A DNA stretch of 32,401 nt from Acidiferrobacteraceae bacterium (lineage in GTDB: Bacteria > Pseudomonadota > Gammaproteobacteria > HyVt-429), in the NCBI GenBank assembly GCA_011052015.1, contig DRJZ01000145.1, positions 1-32,401 on the forward strand, in the 5' to 3' direction. The notes under the pieces were generated by a model, which worked only from the letters and a program-made list of their open reading frames with translations, was not told the DNA's origin and ran no database searches. Made by a program: the position numbers and the translations under genes. This document shows, piece by piece, positions 7,971 to 16,651 of this stretch; the stretch's first letter is position 1, and the number at the start of each line of letters is the position of its first letter.

Positions 7971-8708
7971 ATGAAAAGGATTTTGAAGAAATTGCTTAAT
8001 TTAACTTCAACCGAAGGCGATTCAGACAGCGATGCCAGACTAGGACGTCAGCTCTACAAAGGAGTGTGGACGGATCTTTCTAAAACAGAAGGTCAAGCGA
8101 AATTATGGGTCCAAGGCACCGAGGATGAAAAACAGCTTGATGAATCAGCTAAGGACACGCTGAATAAACTACAACAGACTGTTGGGATTTCTAAAAAAGA
8201 TGATGTGCTCGAAATCGGTTGTGGGGTAGGTCGTGTTGGTAGTGTTCTAGCACCGCTGTGTAATAATTGGACGGGGTGTGATGTGTCTCCAAATATGTTG
8301 CAGTATGCTGCACAACGCTTGAAAAACTATTCGAATATCAATTTTGTTGAAGTTTCAGGTTATGATTTGCAGCCGATCGAAGACAGTTCAGTAGACATGG
8401 TCTATTCTACGGTTGTGTTCATGCATTTATCGGAGTGGGATCGCTACAATTATGTCGAGGATGCGTGGCGTGTCCTGAAGGAAGGGGGGCGTTTGTACAT
8501 CGATAATATTTCGCTAACCACGGATACCGGATGGGAATTCTTCCAGAGTTCGAGGGCTATTGCGCCTGCTGAGCGCCCCCCCCAGATCGGACAGACATCG
8601 ACACCAGATGAATTCCGCGTTTATTTAGAGAAAGCGGGATATCAAAATATCCATGTCGAGGTGATACATGATGCGTGGGTCATAGGTTGGGCTGAGAAAT
8701 CGGGATAG
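7971..8708 (+). CDS. Class I SAM-dependent methyltransferase
   Basis: This 245-residue cytoplasmic protein transfers a methyl group from S-adenosylmethionine to an unknown acceptor. The Rossmann fold shows motif I as VLEIGCGVGRVG (about residues 79-90), the acidic end of strand 2 in WTGCDVSPNML, motif II/III region DSSVDMVYSTVVFMHL, and motif IV LKEGGRLYIDNI. The start ATG at 7971 has GAGGTGAG about 8 nt upstream. The gene is the only clear coding sequence between the 188-bp repeats and is more AT-rich than the flanking membrane-protein gene, consistent with recent arrival. The family often methylates sugars, lipids or small molecules; because it lies inside a glycosyltransferase locus, a surface-glycan substrate is a reasonable guess only. 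Confidence 0.87.
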   Translation: MKRILKKLLNLTSTEGDSDSDARLGRQLYKGVWTDLSKTEGQAKLWVQGTEDEKQLDESAKDTLNKLQQTVGISKKDDVLEIGCGVGRVGSVLAPLCNNWTGCDVSPNMLQYAAQRLKNYSNINFVEVSGYDLQPIEDSSVDMVYSTVVFMHLSEWDRYNYVEDAWRVLKEGGRLYIDNISLTTDTGWEFFQSSRAIAPAERPPQIGQTSTPDEFRVYLEKAGYQNIHVEVIHDAWVIGWAEKSG

Positions 8709-8781
8709 GGAGGCCCTCACGAACAACTGCTGAAGTTATGCGCAGGTCTTTGGTGAATATGGATTTCATTGAGGTATGGGG

Positions 8782-8902
8782 GGGTTATTTACCGTTTGGT
8801 TTGGAATGCGCCGTGGTGGGGGCCTGGATGGCCTCTCTATGTGGCAATAACGTTCGACAATTTGAAGGCGGTGTTAATTCCGCCGCCACAGACCGTATTT
8901 GA
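8782..8902 (+). pseudogene. 3' fragment of the polytopic membrane protein gene
   Basis: The plus strand of repeat copy 2 reads GYLPFGLECAVVGAWMASL and on to the same [11 protein letters not shown] end and TGA stop as the full gene ending at 7348, with one Tyr-to-Cys change. Sequence to the left of 8782 is unrelated, so only the last 39 or so codons are present. Confidence 0.88.
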
Positions 8903-8969
8903 GTATGCAGTAAATGGCCTGGATTCCGTCCTTCCAGGTAATTTTCTTGCCCTCGGCGTAGGTGCGTCC
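8782..8969. repeat. 188-bp direct repeat, copy 2
   Basis: This is the second copy of 7228-7415. It contains the true end of the glycosyltransferase gene on the minus strand and a stranded membrane-protein 3' fragment on the plus strand. Confidence 0.93.
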
Positions 8970-9572
8970 GAAATAGGAGATACCCACTTCGTAGATGCGG
9001 ATACCCGGTACACGGGCAATTTTGGCGGTGACCTCGGGTTCAAAACCAAAACGGTCCTGTTCCAGCGTCAATGACTGAATCACCTCTCGCCGGAACACCT
9101 TGTAACAGGTCTCCATATCGCTGAGATTCAAGTTGATGCACATGTTGGATAGCAAGGTAAGCAAGCGATTGCCGACGTAGTGCCAAAAATACAGCACCCG
9201 GTGGGGGCCGTGGCCCTGAAAGCGGCTACCAAAGACTGCGTCGGCCCTACCCTCTACGATGGGCGCGATCAAGGCGGCGTAGTCATTTGGGTCGTATTCC
9301 AGGTCAGCGTCCTGGATGATGACGATGTCGCCAGTGGCCGCTTCAATACCGCTGCGCAAGGCCGCGCCTTTGCCACGATTGGTGTCGTGGTGGATGAGTT
9401 TGTCTATGCGGTCCTTTAATTTGGTCTCCAGTAACGCTTTGGTGCCATCGGTGGAGGCATCGTTGATTACGATGATCTCTTTATCCTGTGGTGTCGCCAG
9501 CACAGCATCAAGTAGTGGCTCTAAGGTGTCTTGCTCGTTATAGCAGGGGATAACAATAGAAAGCTTTGGCAT
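8874..9572 (-). CDS. GT2-family glycosyltransferase (DPM1/DPG synthase-like)
   Basis: This 232-residue GT-A fold enzyme probably transfers a hexose from a nucleotide sugar to a polyprenyl-phosphate at the inner face of the membrane. The N-terminus [16 protein letters not shown] is the family hallmark. [12 protein letters not shown] and [11 protein letters not shown] carry the nucleotide and metal-binding acidic residues. CYKVFRREV and [13 protein letters not shown] follow, and the end is [21 protein letters not shown] use the ATG at 9572, where homology begins; a TTG at 9599 would overlap the upstream gene. It follows a GT39-like membrane protein by 23 bp. Such pairs commonly make a lipid-linked sugar and then move it to a surface acceptor. 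Its 3' end lies in the 188-bp repeat. Confidence 0.9.
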   Translation of the reverse strand: MPKLSIVIPCYNEQDTLEPLLDAVLATPQDKEIIVINDASTDGTKALLETKLKDRIDKLIHHDTNRGKGAALRSGIEAATGDIVIIQDADLEYDPNDYAALIAPIVEGRADAVFGSRFQGHGPHRVLYFWHYVGNRLLTLLSNMCINLNLSDMETCYKVFRREVIQSLTLEQDRFGFEPEVTAKIARVPGIRIYEVGISYFGRTYAEGKKITWKDGIQAIYCILKYGLWRRN

Positions 9573-9595
9573 TTTTCTTAATGAAGGATATTGTT

Positions 9596-10987
9596 TCAAT
9601 TAGTATTATCCCATTTATAGGGGGTGGCGGCATATGCAAAAAAAGCCAAAAGTATTGTTGGCCACAACTGCAATAGTAATCGGCTGAATGAGGTTTCAAG
9701 GTGCCATGATAGCTCCTGGGGCGTTATTATATAGACATAGAAATAGCCTATAAGGGCGAGAAGTACGCTTAGCGTTATGAAATATACATTTTTCTCTGCA
9801 ATTAATTTACGATCTCGGCCAACGCCCAGATAATAAATTAGTAAAAACACACTTATACCCGGGCCGAAGGTAACTGTAGTCTTAAGGAAATGAGCAGCTA
9901 TCTGTATATATCGCCCAAAATCCACCAATTTGATAACGCTAGACGTTAATGAATCATAATTAATTACGTCGTTCTCTGGTGCATAATGCAGCTTAAAATA
10001 CACAACTACGACGACTATAGGCGCCAATCCAAACATAATATTTATTACTACCGCACACGCGGCCTTGATCGAACCTCTATATATCGACATGGCGAATGAC
10101 GATGCAATAACGCAAGCCGCGAGTAATATTCCCTCGTTCTTAGTCCATATCGCCAAGCCCAGGCATAGGCCACATAATCGATAAAACCTTTTAGTAGTAA
10201 AAACGCCTTGCCACACCAAATATATTATAGATACCCCCGAGAGAAAATATAAACCAAGAGGAATATCAGCAACTTGTTTCGCGCTGTATTTAAGAAATAT
10301 ATACGTGCCAAGCAGAGTCAACCCAGCGATGTAACCTTGATTGATTCCTCTGGCCATCGAAACTGAGGAGCTCAACAGGCCCAATGTTGATAGGGCAAAC
10401 ATCCCACCAATCAGCATCGGTGCGCCTACAGTTTCTTCCCCCGAGAGCGACCACGATCGTACTGCTGCCAGTGGTAACATTAACGGATAGTCTATGTGCT
10501 GCATTCCCGCATCGTTTAAGAAAGTTTCCTCCCAAAGTCCGCCAAGGCGATAAATGTATCGTGCCCGCACATTCCAGATAGCCCATGCATCCCAAGACCC
10601 ATGTGGCCTATGTTTTGCGTACAAAACAACACCAACAATTGCAAGTACAAGCAAAACATAAAACAAAAATACTAACAGAACAGGTTTCCCACCATTATCC
10701 TTCTTTACCGATTTTTTTTTGTAGTCTGGGTCTTGTCTGTGGACAGACACTGCAATAGCAACGACTAGAATAAAAATGGTGAATTCAAATATGAAATATG
10801 TAGCTGTGATGCCACCAGCAAATACCATCCAAATAAACAGTAGGCAAGATGTGGCCCCTATCCCTATTCCGTAACCAATACTTGCGGTGTAAATCAGCTC
10901 TGAAGGTTTTCTCGGCACGAAACCAGTCAGCAAAACAACAACAGCAGTGCCAAATAGAAGTGCTATCAGAATAGAAACGTACACCAT
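9596..10987 (-). CDS. GT39-like polytopic glycosyltransferase
   Basis: This 463-residue integral membrane protein resembles the ArnT/PMT-type (GT39/GT83) enzymes that use polyprenyl-phosphate sugars on the periplasmic side. After two or three N-terminal membrane segments comes the signature loop [17 protein letters not shown], whose Asp corresponds to the catalytic region of the family, then [10 protein letters not shown]. At least eight further hydrophobic segments follow. The stop overlaps the TTG region of the GT2 gene, and the start ATG at 10987 overlaps the stop of the preceding small gene by one base, so the three are likely translated from one message. The gene is clearly AT-richer than thyA and folA upstream, suggesting separate ancestry. 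Acceptor and donor are unknown. Confidence 0.82.
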   Translation of the reverse strand: MVYVSILIALLFGTAVVVLLTGFVPRKPSELIYTASIGYGIGIGATSCLLFIWMVFAGGITATYFIFEFTIFILVVAIAVSVHRQDPDYKKKSVKKDNGGKPVLLVFLFYVLLVLAIVGVVLYAKHRPHGSWDAWAIWNVRARYIYRLGGLWEETFLNDAGMQHIDYPLMLPLAAVRSWSLSGEETVGAPMLIGGMFALSTLGLLSSSVSMARGINQGYIAGLTLLGTYIFLKYSAKQVADIPLGLYFLSGVSIIYLVWQGVFTTKRFYRLCGLCLGLAIWTKNEGILLAACVIASSFAMSIYRGSIKAACAVVINIMFGLAPIVVVVVYFKLHYAPENDVINYDSLTSSVIKLVDFGRYIQIAAHFLKTTVTFGPGISVFLLIYYLGVGRDRKLIAEKNVYFITLSVLLALIGYFYVYIITPQELSWHLETSFSRLLLQLWPTILLAFFAYAATPYKWDNTN

Positions 10988-11391
10988 TAAGATTTATCCT
11001 TGTACAATATTAATCCGTTACCATAATCTGTGACGATAGAATAACTTTCCGGTATGGGCGTCACATGTTTTATGTTGCTTCCACGATAATCGCCGATTAG
11101 ATATCTTGGATGTCGGCCTAAATTTTTAGTAACAAAAATAGGCGCCAACACATAACTGGCTAAAAGGGGTTGTTTCAGGTCTTCGTAGTCTGATATATAC
11201 CCAACCATTCTTTCGCCCACCAATATTTGTCTTAAAGCGTGTAAACGAGATTCATATCCGACGATTTTGTTTGCGCCTCCAATAATCGGTTTCCCCGCTC
11301 TGCGTATTTCTTTAATAGTGTCAACCCACAAGCCGGAAACGGCTAACACCGCCGACATGTAAATTAATATGATTGCTTTGGTTTTAAGCAT
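10987..11391 (-). CDS. Small membrane-anchored protein of glycosyltransferase operon
   Basis: I do not recognise this 134-residue protein. Residues about 3-22 (KTKAIILIYMSAVLAVSGLW) form one membrane segment. The remaining 110 residues look soluble, with the motifs YISDYEDLKQPL and RYLIGDYRG. Its stop overlaps the start of the GT39-like gene by one base, which implies translational coupling and a shared role. Soluble tails like this sometimes cap PMT-type enzymes, so it could be a separated extracytoplasmic domain; this is inference. I use the ATG at 11391 rather than the TTG at 11427 because it starts right at the anchor. Base composition is AT-rich like its partner. Confidence 0.7.
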   Translation of the reverse strand: MLKTKAIILIYMSAVLAVSGLWVDTIKEIRRAGKPIIGGANKIVGYESRLHALRQILVGERMVGYISDYEDLKQPLLASYVLAPIFVTKNLGRHPRYLIGDYRGSNIKHVTPIPESYSIVTDYGNGLILYKDKS

Positions 11392-11465
11392 TGTGCAAAT
11401 AAGTCTAGTTATCTGGCATGAGATCAAAAGTATTTGCTCGCGTTGATTGGTGCTGTGCCTGTAAA

Positions 11466-11966
11466 TTAAACCCGCTCCAGCACAACGAACTTGTGATCGT
11501 AGGGGTTATTTTCATCCTTGAGGTTTTCGATGCGCTCCACTTCGCGCCAGCGATGGTTGTTCAACGCCGGAAACCAGGCGTCACCTTTTATGTCCGTGTC
11601 TACATAGGTCAGGTAGAGGCGTCCTGTTTGAGGCAATAGCTGATCATAGAGAGACGCCCCACCAATGATCATTATTTCTTCAACCGCTCCTGCGGCCTTA
11701 AGGGCTTCGTCTACGCAATGGACGACAGTGCAGCCATCGGCCTGATAGGCTTTATTATGGCTGACAATGATGTTCATTCGCCCCGGTAGCGGCCTGGCGC
11801 CAAAGGATTCAAAGGTCTTGCGACCCATGATGATGGGTTTGCCCATGGTCTGTTGACGGAACCAACGCATGTCCGAGGGCAATTTCCAGGGCAAGCGGTT
11901 TTCGATGCCGATGACACGGTCACGGGTCATGGCTGCAATCACTGAAATAATAGGTTTTTCGGTCAT
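11466..11966 (-). CDS. folA: Dihydrofolate reductase
   Basis: It reduces dihydrofolate to tetrahydrofolate with NADPH, which keeps the thymidylate cycle running. At 166 residues it has normal length. Visible are ISVIAAMTRDRVIG, LPWKLPSDMRWF with the substrate-binding acidic residue (Asp27 of the E. coli enzyme), GRKTFESFG for the NADPH phosphate, and the IIGGASLY loop. The ATG at 11966 gives the standard N-terminus (MTEKPIISVIAAM); the frame is open further upstream but would overlap thyA. It follows thyA by 22 bp, a common pairing because ThyA produces the dihydrofolate that FolA recycles. Confidence 0.96.
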   Translation of the reverse strand: MTEKPIISVIAAMTRDRVIGIENRLPWKLPSDMRWFRQQTMGKPIIMGRKTFESFGARPLPGRMNIIVSHNKAYQADGCTVVHCVDEALKAAGAVEEIMIIGGASLYDQLLPQTGRLYLTYVDTDIKGDAWFPALNNHRWREVERIENLKDENNPYDHKFVVLERV

Positions 11967-11988
11967 TTCGAATGCCGAAGTTGCGCCC

Positions 11989-12783
11989 CTAAATGGCCAC
12001 CGGCGCCTTGATAGCCGGGTGACACGCATAACCTATTAACTCAAAGTCCTCGAACCTGAATGCAAGAACATCCTGAATCGCACCATTTAACTCCATGGTC
12101 GGCAGCGGGTAGGGTGCGCGAGACAATAGTTCGTCGGTTTGTTCGAGATGGTTGAGGTAGAGATGGGCATCGCCCAGGGTATGCACAAAGTCTCCCGGCG
12201 TTAAATTACAGACTTGAGCCATCATCATGGTCAACAGGGCGTAGGAGGCGATGTTAAAGGGCACACCAAGGAAGATGTCCGCGCTGCGTTGATAGAGCTG
12301 ACAAGACAATCGACCATTGGCGACGTAAAACTGAAAGAAGGCGTGGCAGGGTGGCAGGGCCATGCGATCGATCTCACCCACGTTCCAGGCGCTGACGATA
12401 ATACGCCGTGAGTCCGGGTTGGTCTTTATTTGTTCGACAGCCTGGCTGATCTGGTCAACGTGCGTACCGTTCGGTGTGGGCCAGGAGCGCCACTGATAGC
12501 CGTAGATGGGCCCCAACTCACCTTGTTCATTTGCCCATTCATTCCAGATGCTGACACCGTTTTCATGCAGATATTTAATATTGGTGTCACCGCGCAGAAA
12601 CCAGAGTAACTCATGAATAATGGACCGCAAATGCAATTTTTTTGTTGTTACCACTGGAAAACCCTGGGTAAGATCAAAGCGCATCTGGTATCCAAAGACA
12701 CTGACTGTGCCGATGCCCGTACGGTCTTCCTTGCGTACACCCTTGTTGCGCACGTGGCGCACTAAATCCAAATATTGTTTCAC
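11989..12783 (-). CDS. thyA: Thymidylate synthase
   Basis: It methylates dUMP to dTMP using methylene-tetrahydrofolate. With the GTG start at 12783 the protein begins [11 protein letters not shown] and has 264 residues, the same length as the E. coli enzyme; AAAGG lies 8 nt upstream as ribosome-binding site. A longer frame from 12870 exists but adds a non-conserved extension. Catalytic Cys lies in [50 protein letters not shown] and GDAHLYLNH are the other conserved blocks. The end [11 protein letters not shown] is canonical. folA follows 22 bp downstream. Confidence 0.97.
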   Translation of the reverse strand: MKQYLDLVRHVRNKGVRKEDRTGIGTVSVFGYQMRFDLTQGFPVVTTKKLHLRSIIHELLWFLRGDTNIKYLHENGVSIWNEWANEQGELGPIYGYQWRSWPTPNGTHVDQISQAVEQIKTNPDSRRIIVSAWNVGEIDRMALPPCHAFFQFYVANGRLSCQLYQRSADIFLGVPFNIASYALLTMMMAQVCNLTPGDFVHTLGDAHLYLNHLEQTDELLSRAPYPLPTMELNGAIQDVLAFRFEDFELIGYACHPAIKAPVAI

Positions 12784-13247
12784 ATTTAATGCCTTTGTTC
12801 TTTGTAATGTCTGTTGAGTTCTAATTTGGTGTTGGACCAAATAGAGATTTATTCCCCCACCCCTCACCATCTACACGGCGCCCATTATAACGACCTCCCT
12901 GGTTTTAATCTTCGAGGCTTGCGCCCCCAGCAGTTTGTTGCGATCAAGATTGAACCGCCAAGACGCCAAGCATACCAAAGCATTGGAGACACATATTTTT
13001 CTGGCGTGATTGACGGTTCAGATTATGCCTTTCGATTGATGGCTCACCCACTTGCGGTGCGGTTATTTGTTCAGAACGGCAGACTTTGCGGGCCTTGGTA
13101 TTATCTACAATGTAATCAACGGGTAAGCAATATAATTTAAGGTGATCTATCAATTATGGAATAAAACTCCCCCTTGACCTTCTGTCAGGCAAATATATAC
13201 ACTCATCGGTTCGGTGTTAGTTTGAATAATAAAAAGGAGGTTTGGCA
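12784..13247. other. Intergenic region with repeat remnant and promoter
   Basis: This divergent gap of about 460 bp lies between thyA and the zinc-ribbon gene. Frames at 12814-13140 (plus) and 12944-13153 (minus) lack ribosome-binding sites and credible composition. ACCGCCAAGACGCCAAG near 12954-12970 resembles the ACCGCnAAGACGCCAAG type of dispersed proteobacterial repeat. A sigma-70-like promoter is at 13174-13201. Confidence 0.5.
13174..13201 (+). promoter_or_regulatory. Sigma-70-like promoter for zinc-ribbon gene
   Basis: TTGACC (13174-13179) and TATACA (13196-13201) are separated by 16 bp. The gene start lies 47 bp beyond the -10 box, a normal distance. Confidence 0.55.
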
Positions 13248-13799
13248 ATGGTTTGCCAGAATTGTGAAAGTGAATTTACCGACACCGCCCTGTTTTGTGG
13301 TAATTGCGGCGAAATGACGCCACCTCCCACGGAGGTCGGGGTAAGAAATTTAAAGTGGCATTTGCAAAACAGTTCGGACGAGGGCCCAGCTTCGCTGGTG
13401 GGGGCCGAGACGGCGCTAACGGTTACGTGCCCTAGTTTTACTGAGTGGGGACGAGCATATATTGCGTATCTGGCACAAGGCCCCGTCAGAAACTGCCTGT
13501 TATCATTTCGTGCAAATTTCGATAATGCCTTGAGTGCTTGGAATGAACCGAATCAAAGTAATGCGCAGCTGGATCCACTGCGGACAAGTGAGACTGAAGT
13601 AGATCGGTCGGCAGTGCACAGAACAAGCGAGCACTTCCAGTCTGTGTCGATGCGCTCAGAGTTGTCACAAAGCCGGGAAAAGGCTATAGCAGCCAGCCAA
13701 TTGGAGATCGAATCTTTGGATCGCATGGTGGCCGATGCCCAGGCACGGAAAGCCGAGTTAGAAGGCCATATTGCCAGAATTTCAGAAAATCACATATAG
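13248..13799 (+). CDS. Zinc-ribbon and coiled-coil protein of unknown function
   Basis: The 183-residue protein starts with a four-cysteine zinc ribbon (Cys3, Cys6, Cys17, Cys20; VCQNCESEF and FCGNCGEMTPP). A non-conserved, polar middle follows. The last 50 or so residues (SREKAIAASQLEIESLDRMV, then more of the same) form a charged heptad-like helix, probably a coiled coil. There is no signal peptide or membrane segment, so it is likely cytoplasmic. The ATG at 13248 has an excellent AGGAGG at 13235-13240, and a promoter-like pair lies upstream. It appears to be transcribed alone, and a hairpin repeat follows its stop. Zinc-ribbon plus coiled-coil proteins often act as adaptors, but I cannot assign a partner. 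Confidence 0.8.
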   Translation: MVCQNCESEFTDTALFCGNCGEMTPPPTEVGVRNLKWHLQNSSDEGPASLVGAETALTVTCPSFTEWGRAYIAYLAQGPVRNCLLSFRANFDNALSAWNEPNQSNAQLDPLRTSETEVDRSAVHRTSEHFQSVSMRSELSQSREKAIAASQLEIESLDRMVADAQARKAELEGHIARISENHI

Positions 13800-13837
13800 C
13801 GCCGCACCTAAAGTTGGGGCGTAGAGAGAAATATTCG

Positions 13838-13906
13838 CCACGGAGAAAAAGCAAATAATTTACATGGACCAGTTATTTCTCCGTGACCTCTGTGGTAGAT
13901 GGCAAT
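13838..13906. repeat. Dispersed hairpin repeat
   Basis: CACGGAGAAA (13839-13848) and TTTCTCCGTG (13876-13885) are perfect 10-bp arms with a 27-nt loop, followed by ACCTCTGTGGTAG. The CCACGGAG...CTCCGTG-CCTCTGTGG pattern is a familiar dispersed repeat of proteobacteria. It lies 39 bp past the zinc-ribbon gene and might also end its transcript. Confidence 0.55.
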
Positions 13907-13986
13907 ATAGTAACAAGTTGTTAATCTCACCTTCCTTCACCTGAGTGGCTAGGTATGCCGCTTGACAATAAATCGAAATAATCATT

Positions 13987-15261
13987 ATGGATAAAAACAG
14001 AAAGCCTAAATTTGGAATCTGGTATCGTGCCGGGGCTATGGTCCTGGTGTCTTTGGGGATGGTTTACAGTGATTATGTTCTATCACAGACAGTTGGAACA
14101 ATTGAGCCCAGGTCTTCGTCGACGCGTCGGAATACTTCTCCTGGCTCAATGCCAAGCACAGACGGAGTAGTGTCGGGTTTTTATCCCAGTTTGAGCGTAT
14201 CTGTGGCCCGTCAAAAGAATGTACTTCGAAGTAGCGGTAAACAAGAATCAGATACGGTAGTCACCATATCGCCATCGATTCTTTACGGACTAGAGGCCGG
14301 CAGTTACGATTTGAAGGTGCGGTACCGGACAGATTTGTATGCCTTCTCCAAGTTTTCCAACGAGGATAGTAACAACCACCAGATCGATGGTAATTTAATT
14401 CTGGATCTGACTAATAAAATCGACGTTTCCCTCGGCGCCAGTTATATTGAGGGTAGTGAGTTCAGGGGCCAACTCGGATCACGACTTTTTGTGGGTGCAA
14501 CACCAGACAAATTTAATGAAACATCCTACGATGTGGGAACAATAATAGGCCGACGTGATAGCACGTTGCAGCTTGCCGTCAAGGCCGGTGCCTCCAGATT
14601 ACGCTATACCAATAATAACCAGCAGATAAGGGATAGAGATTCAGGTTATATTCGGGGGAGTGTCATCTACAACATTGGCGCTGTCACCTCACTTAATTTA
14701 AACGTGGCTCAAACTGATGTGGATTATTTGGAGGTGGGGACCCAGGGAAATCTAGATGGTGTCGAGACCAGTATTGGTTTGGGGGCTCGATGGGCACCTA
14801 CAGAGGCAACTAGATTTAGAGTGGACGTGGGTAACACAAAAAGAAAGTTTGATGACCCCTCCCAATCGGATTTTAGCGGTGTAACTTATGCAGGTAGGGT
14901 TATTTGGCAGCCGGTAGAGTACTCGACAGTATCTATTTTTGGTTCTCACTCTGTCGAAGAGACTACGGACCTTGAGTCGAGTTATATTGTGGGCGATCTA
15001 TATGGTATTGATTGGAGGCACGCATTGACCGATATATGGACTGTGAATGCCTATTATGAGCAAGGCACAGATGATTTTAACATCGGACGTCGAGATCAGG
15101 TTGCCGAGTTCGGCGGCGGGCTATTTTACAACTGGTTTAATTGGTTGAGTATCGGTATCCAGTATGCCAATACGAAAAGAGATTCGAGTTTAAACGCAGC
15201 TGATTTTAATGATGAAGTGGTTTATCTGACTTTTACAACCAACTTCAATGTTGGCGGCTAA
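13987..15261 (+). CDS. Outer-membrane beta-barrel protein (BBP2-like)
   Basis: This 424-residue protein has a signal peptide (about residues 13-35, ending near YVLSQT), a Ser/Thr-rich linker and then a run of about sixteen amphipathic strands with alternating hydrophobic residues and Asp/Asn-rich turns. The final strand, YLTFTTNFNVGG, suits an outer-membrane end although the last residue is Gly. The overall look (DLKVRYRTDLYAFSK; LGASYIEGSEF) matches the putative beta-barrel porin 2 family, often found beside exopolysaccharide genes. It probably forms a pore for, or anchors, an extracellular polymer; this is inferred. No strong ribosome-binding site precedes the ATG at 13987. It is monocistronic. 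Confidence 0.78.
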   Translation: MDKNRKPKFGIWYRAGAMVLVSLGMVYSDYVLSQTVGTIEPRSSSTRRNTSPGSMPSTDGVVSGFYPSLSVSVARQKNVLRSSGKQESDTVVTISPSILYGLEAGSYDLKVRYRTDLYAFSKFSNEDSNNHQIDGNLILDLTNKIDVSLGASYIEGSEFRGQLGSRLFVGATPDKFNETSYDVGTIIGRRDSTLQLAVKAGASRLRYTNNNQQIRDRDSGYIRGSVIYNIGAVTSLNLNVAQTDVDYLEVGTQGNLDGVETSIGLGARWAPTEATRFRVDVGNTKRKFDDPSQSDFSGVTYAGRVIWQPVEYSTVSIFGSHSVEETTDLESSYIVGDLYGIDWRHALTDIWTVNAYYEQGTDDFNIGRRDQVAEFGGGLFYNWFNWLSIGIQYANTKRDSSLNAADFNDEVVYLTFTTNFNVGG

Positions 15262-15514
15262 CATAGTAACCTGGACGTCATTAAACTTTCTTGCCTTGAG
15301 CAGGAATAATTTTTTATACCCTTGTTGAAGCTGACGTAGCGCAGACTAGCTTTTACGTACAAATACCGCAGCAATTCGTTCCTGAGCGGTCTTAGATGTG
15401 TCGGTATATGTTTATCCACGACTTCCATGTGGCCTTGGGGCGTTATGTTCGTTCAGCCTCACGGTTGGGGCGTATTCGACTCGAGTTTGAGCGTGTACAA
15501 TCCAAGCGGTGAAA

Positions 15515-16015
15515 ATGACTCAATTCCCCAAATGGGCAAGGTGGCTGCGGCTATTGCTTCTGGTTAACACGGTGCTTCTTCTTGTCGGATTGGTCTCCCC
15601 CATTATCACTCTGGAAAAATTTTATATTGTCGAGAATACCTTTTCTGTGTTGACCGGTGTCATCCAGCTTGCCGAGGATGGGCTATGGTTCTTGGTGGTC
15701 ATTGTGACCGGCTTTAGCATCCTTTTGCCGTTTCTAAAGCTACGTCTGTTGTATCAATTTGTTTCCGTTAGGTCCAGAAATCACAACGCCCTCGACCGCT
15801 ATCTACACTGGGTACATGTCTATGGTAAGTGGTCTATGTTGGATGTGTTTGTGGTGGCTATTTTGGTGGTCTCGGTGAAGCTTGGAGCAATCGTCAACGT
15901 GCAAATGCGTTATGGGCTTTACGCCTTTACCGCAGCGGTGTTGCTGACCATGGTCATCACCGCCGTGGTCGTGCATTTGGCCAATACTGTGAACCCCCCT
16001 GAAATCAAGAAATGA
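15515..16015 (+). CDS. PqiA-family integral membrane protein (single domain)
   Basis: This 166-residue inner-membrane protein has four hydrophobic segments (about residues 12-32, 53-75, 108-126 and 133-157). It carries the PqiA pattern: SPIITLEKF after the first segment, FSVLTGVIQL, then the signature YGKWSMLDVFVVAILVVSVK. PqiA and its relatives YebS and LetA carry this domain twice and work with MCE proteins to move lipids across the envelope. This is a single-domain version, and no MCE gene is present in the window. Start is ATG at 15515 or GTG at 15509. The next gene overlaps its stop by 4 bp (ATGA), so the two are coupled. Confidence 0.88.
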   Translation: MTQFPKWARWLRLLLLVNTVLLLVGLVSPIITLEKFYIVENTFSVLTGVIQLAEDGLWFLVVIVTGFSILLPFLKLRLLYQFVSVRSRNHNALDRYLHWVHVYGKWSMLDVFVVAILVVSVKLGAIVNVQMRYGLYAFTAAVLLTMVITAVVVHLANTVNPPEIKK

Positions 16016-16461
16016 TGGTTTGGTGTCGATTTTTTGTATTATTCTTTCTGGCAGGGTCCATGGTTGCTTGTGTTGGCCCCTCTTTAAAAATTAATGAGTT
16101 TGGCCACTTTGTCAAAGATTTTGAGCAAGCGGCCAAGGAGCATGGTCGGGACCTCCGTGTTCGCCATCTGGAAATCGGGTATGGCCTTACCATCCCCGAA
16201 ACTGCAGTGGCAAGCTGTTACTTCTTACCGTTTGTGGCGCCACACATTACCATCAACCGGGATCTGTGGCAGCAGATTGAGCCGGCGTGCAAAGAAATGT
16301 ATCTCTTTCACGAGATGGGTCATTGCGTCTTGCATCGGCGGCATAGCAAAAAACCAAAATCCGGTGAGTTGCCCGACAGCTTGATGAGTTGGAATACGCT
16401 GCCTTGTGATGCTTATTTGAAAAACCGCAGTGCCTACATGCAGGAATTGTTTGGGCAGTAA
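16012..16461 (+). CDS. Lipoprotein with HExxHxxxH zinc-protease motif
   Basis: The 149-residue protein begins with a lipoprotein signal (FFLAGSMVAC, the Cys being the likely lipidation site at residue 20). It then holds a small domain with LFHEMGHCVLHRRH, an HExxHxxxH zinc-binding motif typical of metzincin-like and related peptidases, and two further Cys residues. No other family landmark is visible. The domain is about 120 residues, near the minimum for a zincin fold, so activity is plausible but unproven. Its ATG overlaps the PqiA-domain gene by 4 bp, indicating coupled translation and a joint envelope role. The second ATG at 16015 is an equally possible start. Confidence 0.75.
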   Translation: MMVWCRFFVLFFLAGSMVACVGPSLKINEFGHFVKDFEQAAKEHGRDLRVRHLEIGYGLTIPETAVASCYFLPFVAPHITINRDLWQQIEPACKEMYLFHEMGHCVLHRRHSKKPKSGELPDSLMSWNTLPCDAYLKNRSAYMQELFGQ

Positions 16462-16651
16462 ATCGCGCAACATGAATAATCGTTCTAAGCCGTTGGTACT
16501 CAGTTCAATGTTATCAGCGGATAATGTTGCGTAGCCTGGTAAAGCTGGCGGGATAAAAAACTGCATATTTGGTACGTATCTGAAATTCGTCAAGGTGTCC
16601 TTTGGAATTTAAGCATACAATACTCTCGTAACAGAGTAGGAGACCCCGGTC

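Noticed and set aside
7416-8781. Classical IS element or integron cassette carrying the methyltransferase
   Set aside because: No transposase, no terminal inverted repeats and no attC-like structure; flanking repeats of 188 bp are far longer than target-site duplications.
12814-13140. 108-codon plus-strand frame upstream of the zinc-ribbon gene
   Set aside because: TTG start without ribosome-binding site, unnatural composition, and it contains a dispersed-repeat remnant.
13962-13990. TTGACA at 13962 as promoter of the beta-barrel gene
   Set aside because: The matching -10 position would fall on the start codon, so it cannot serve the gene with a normal leader.
15415-15424. TTATCCACG near the PqiA-domain gene as a DnaA box
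   Set aside because: One mismatch and isolated; expected by chance.
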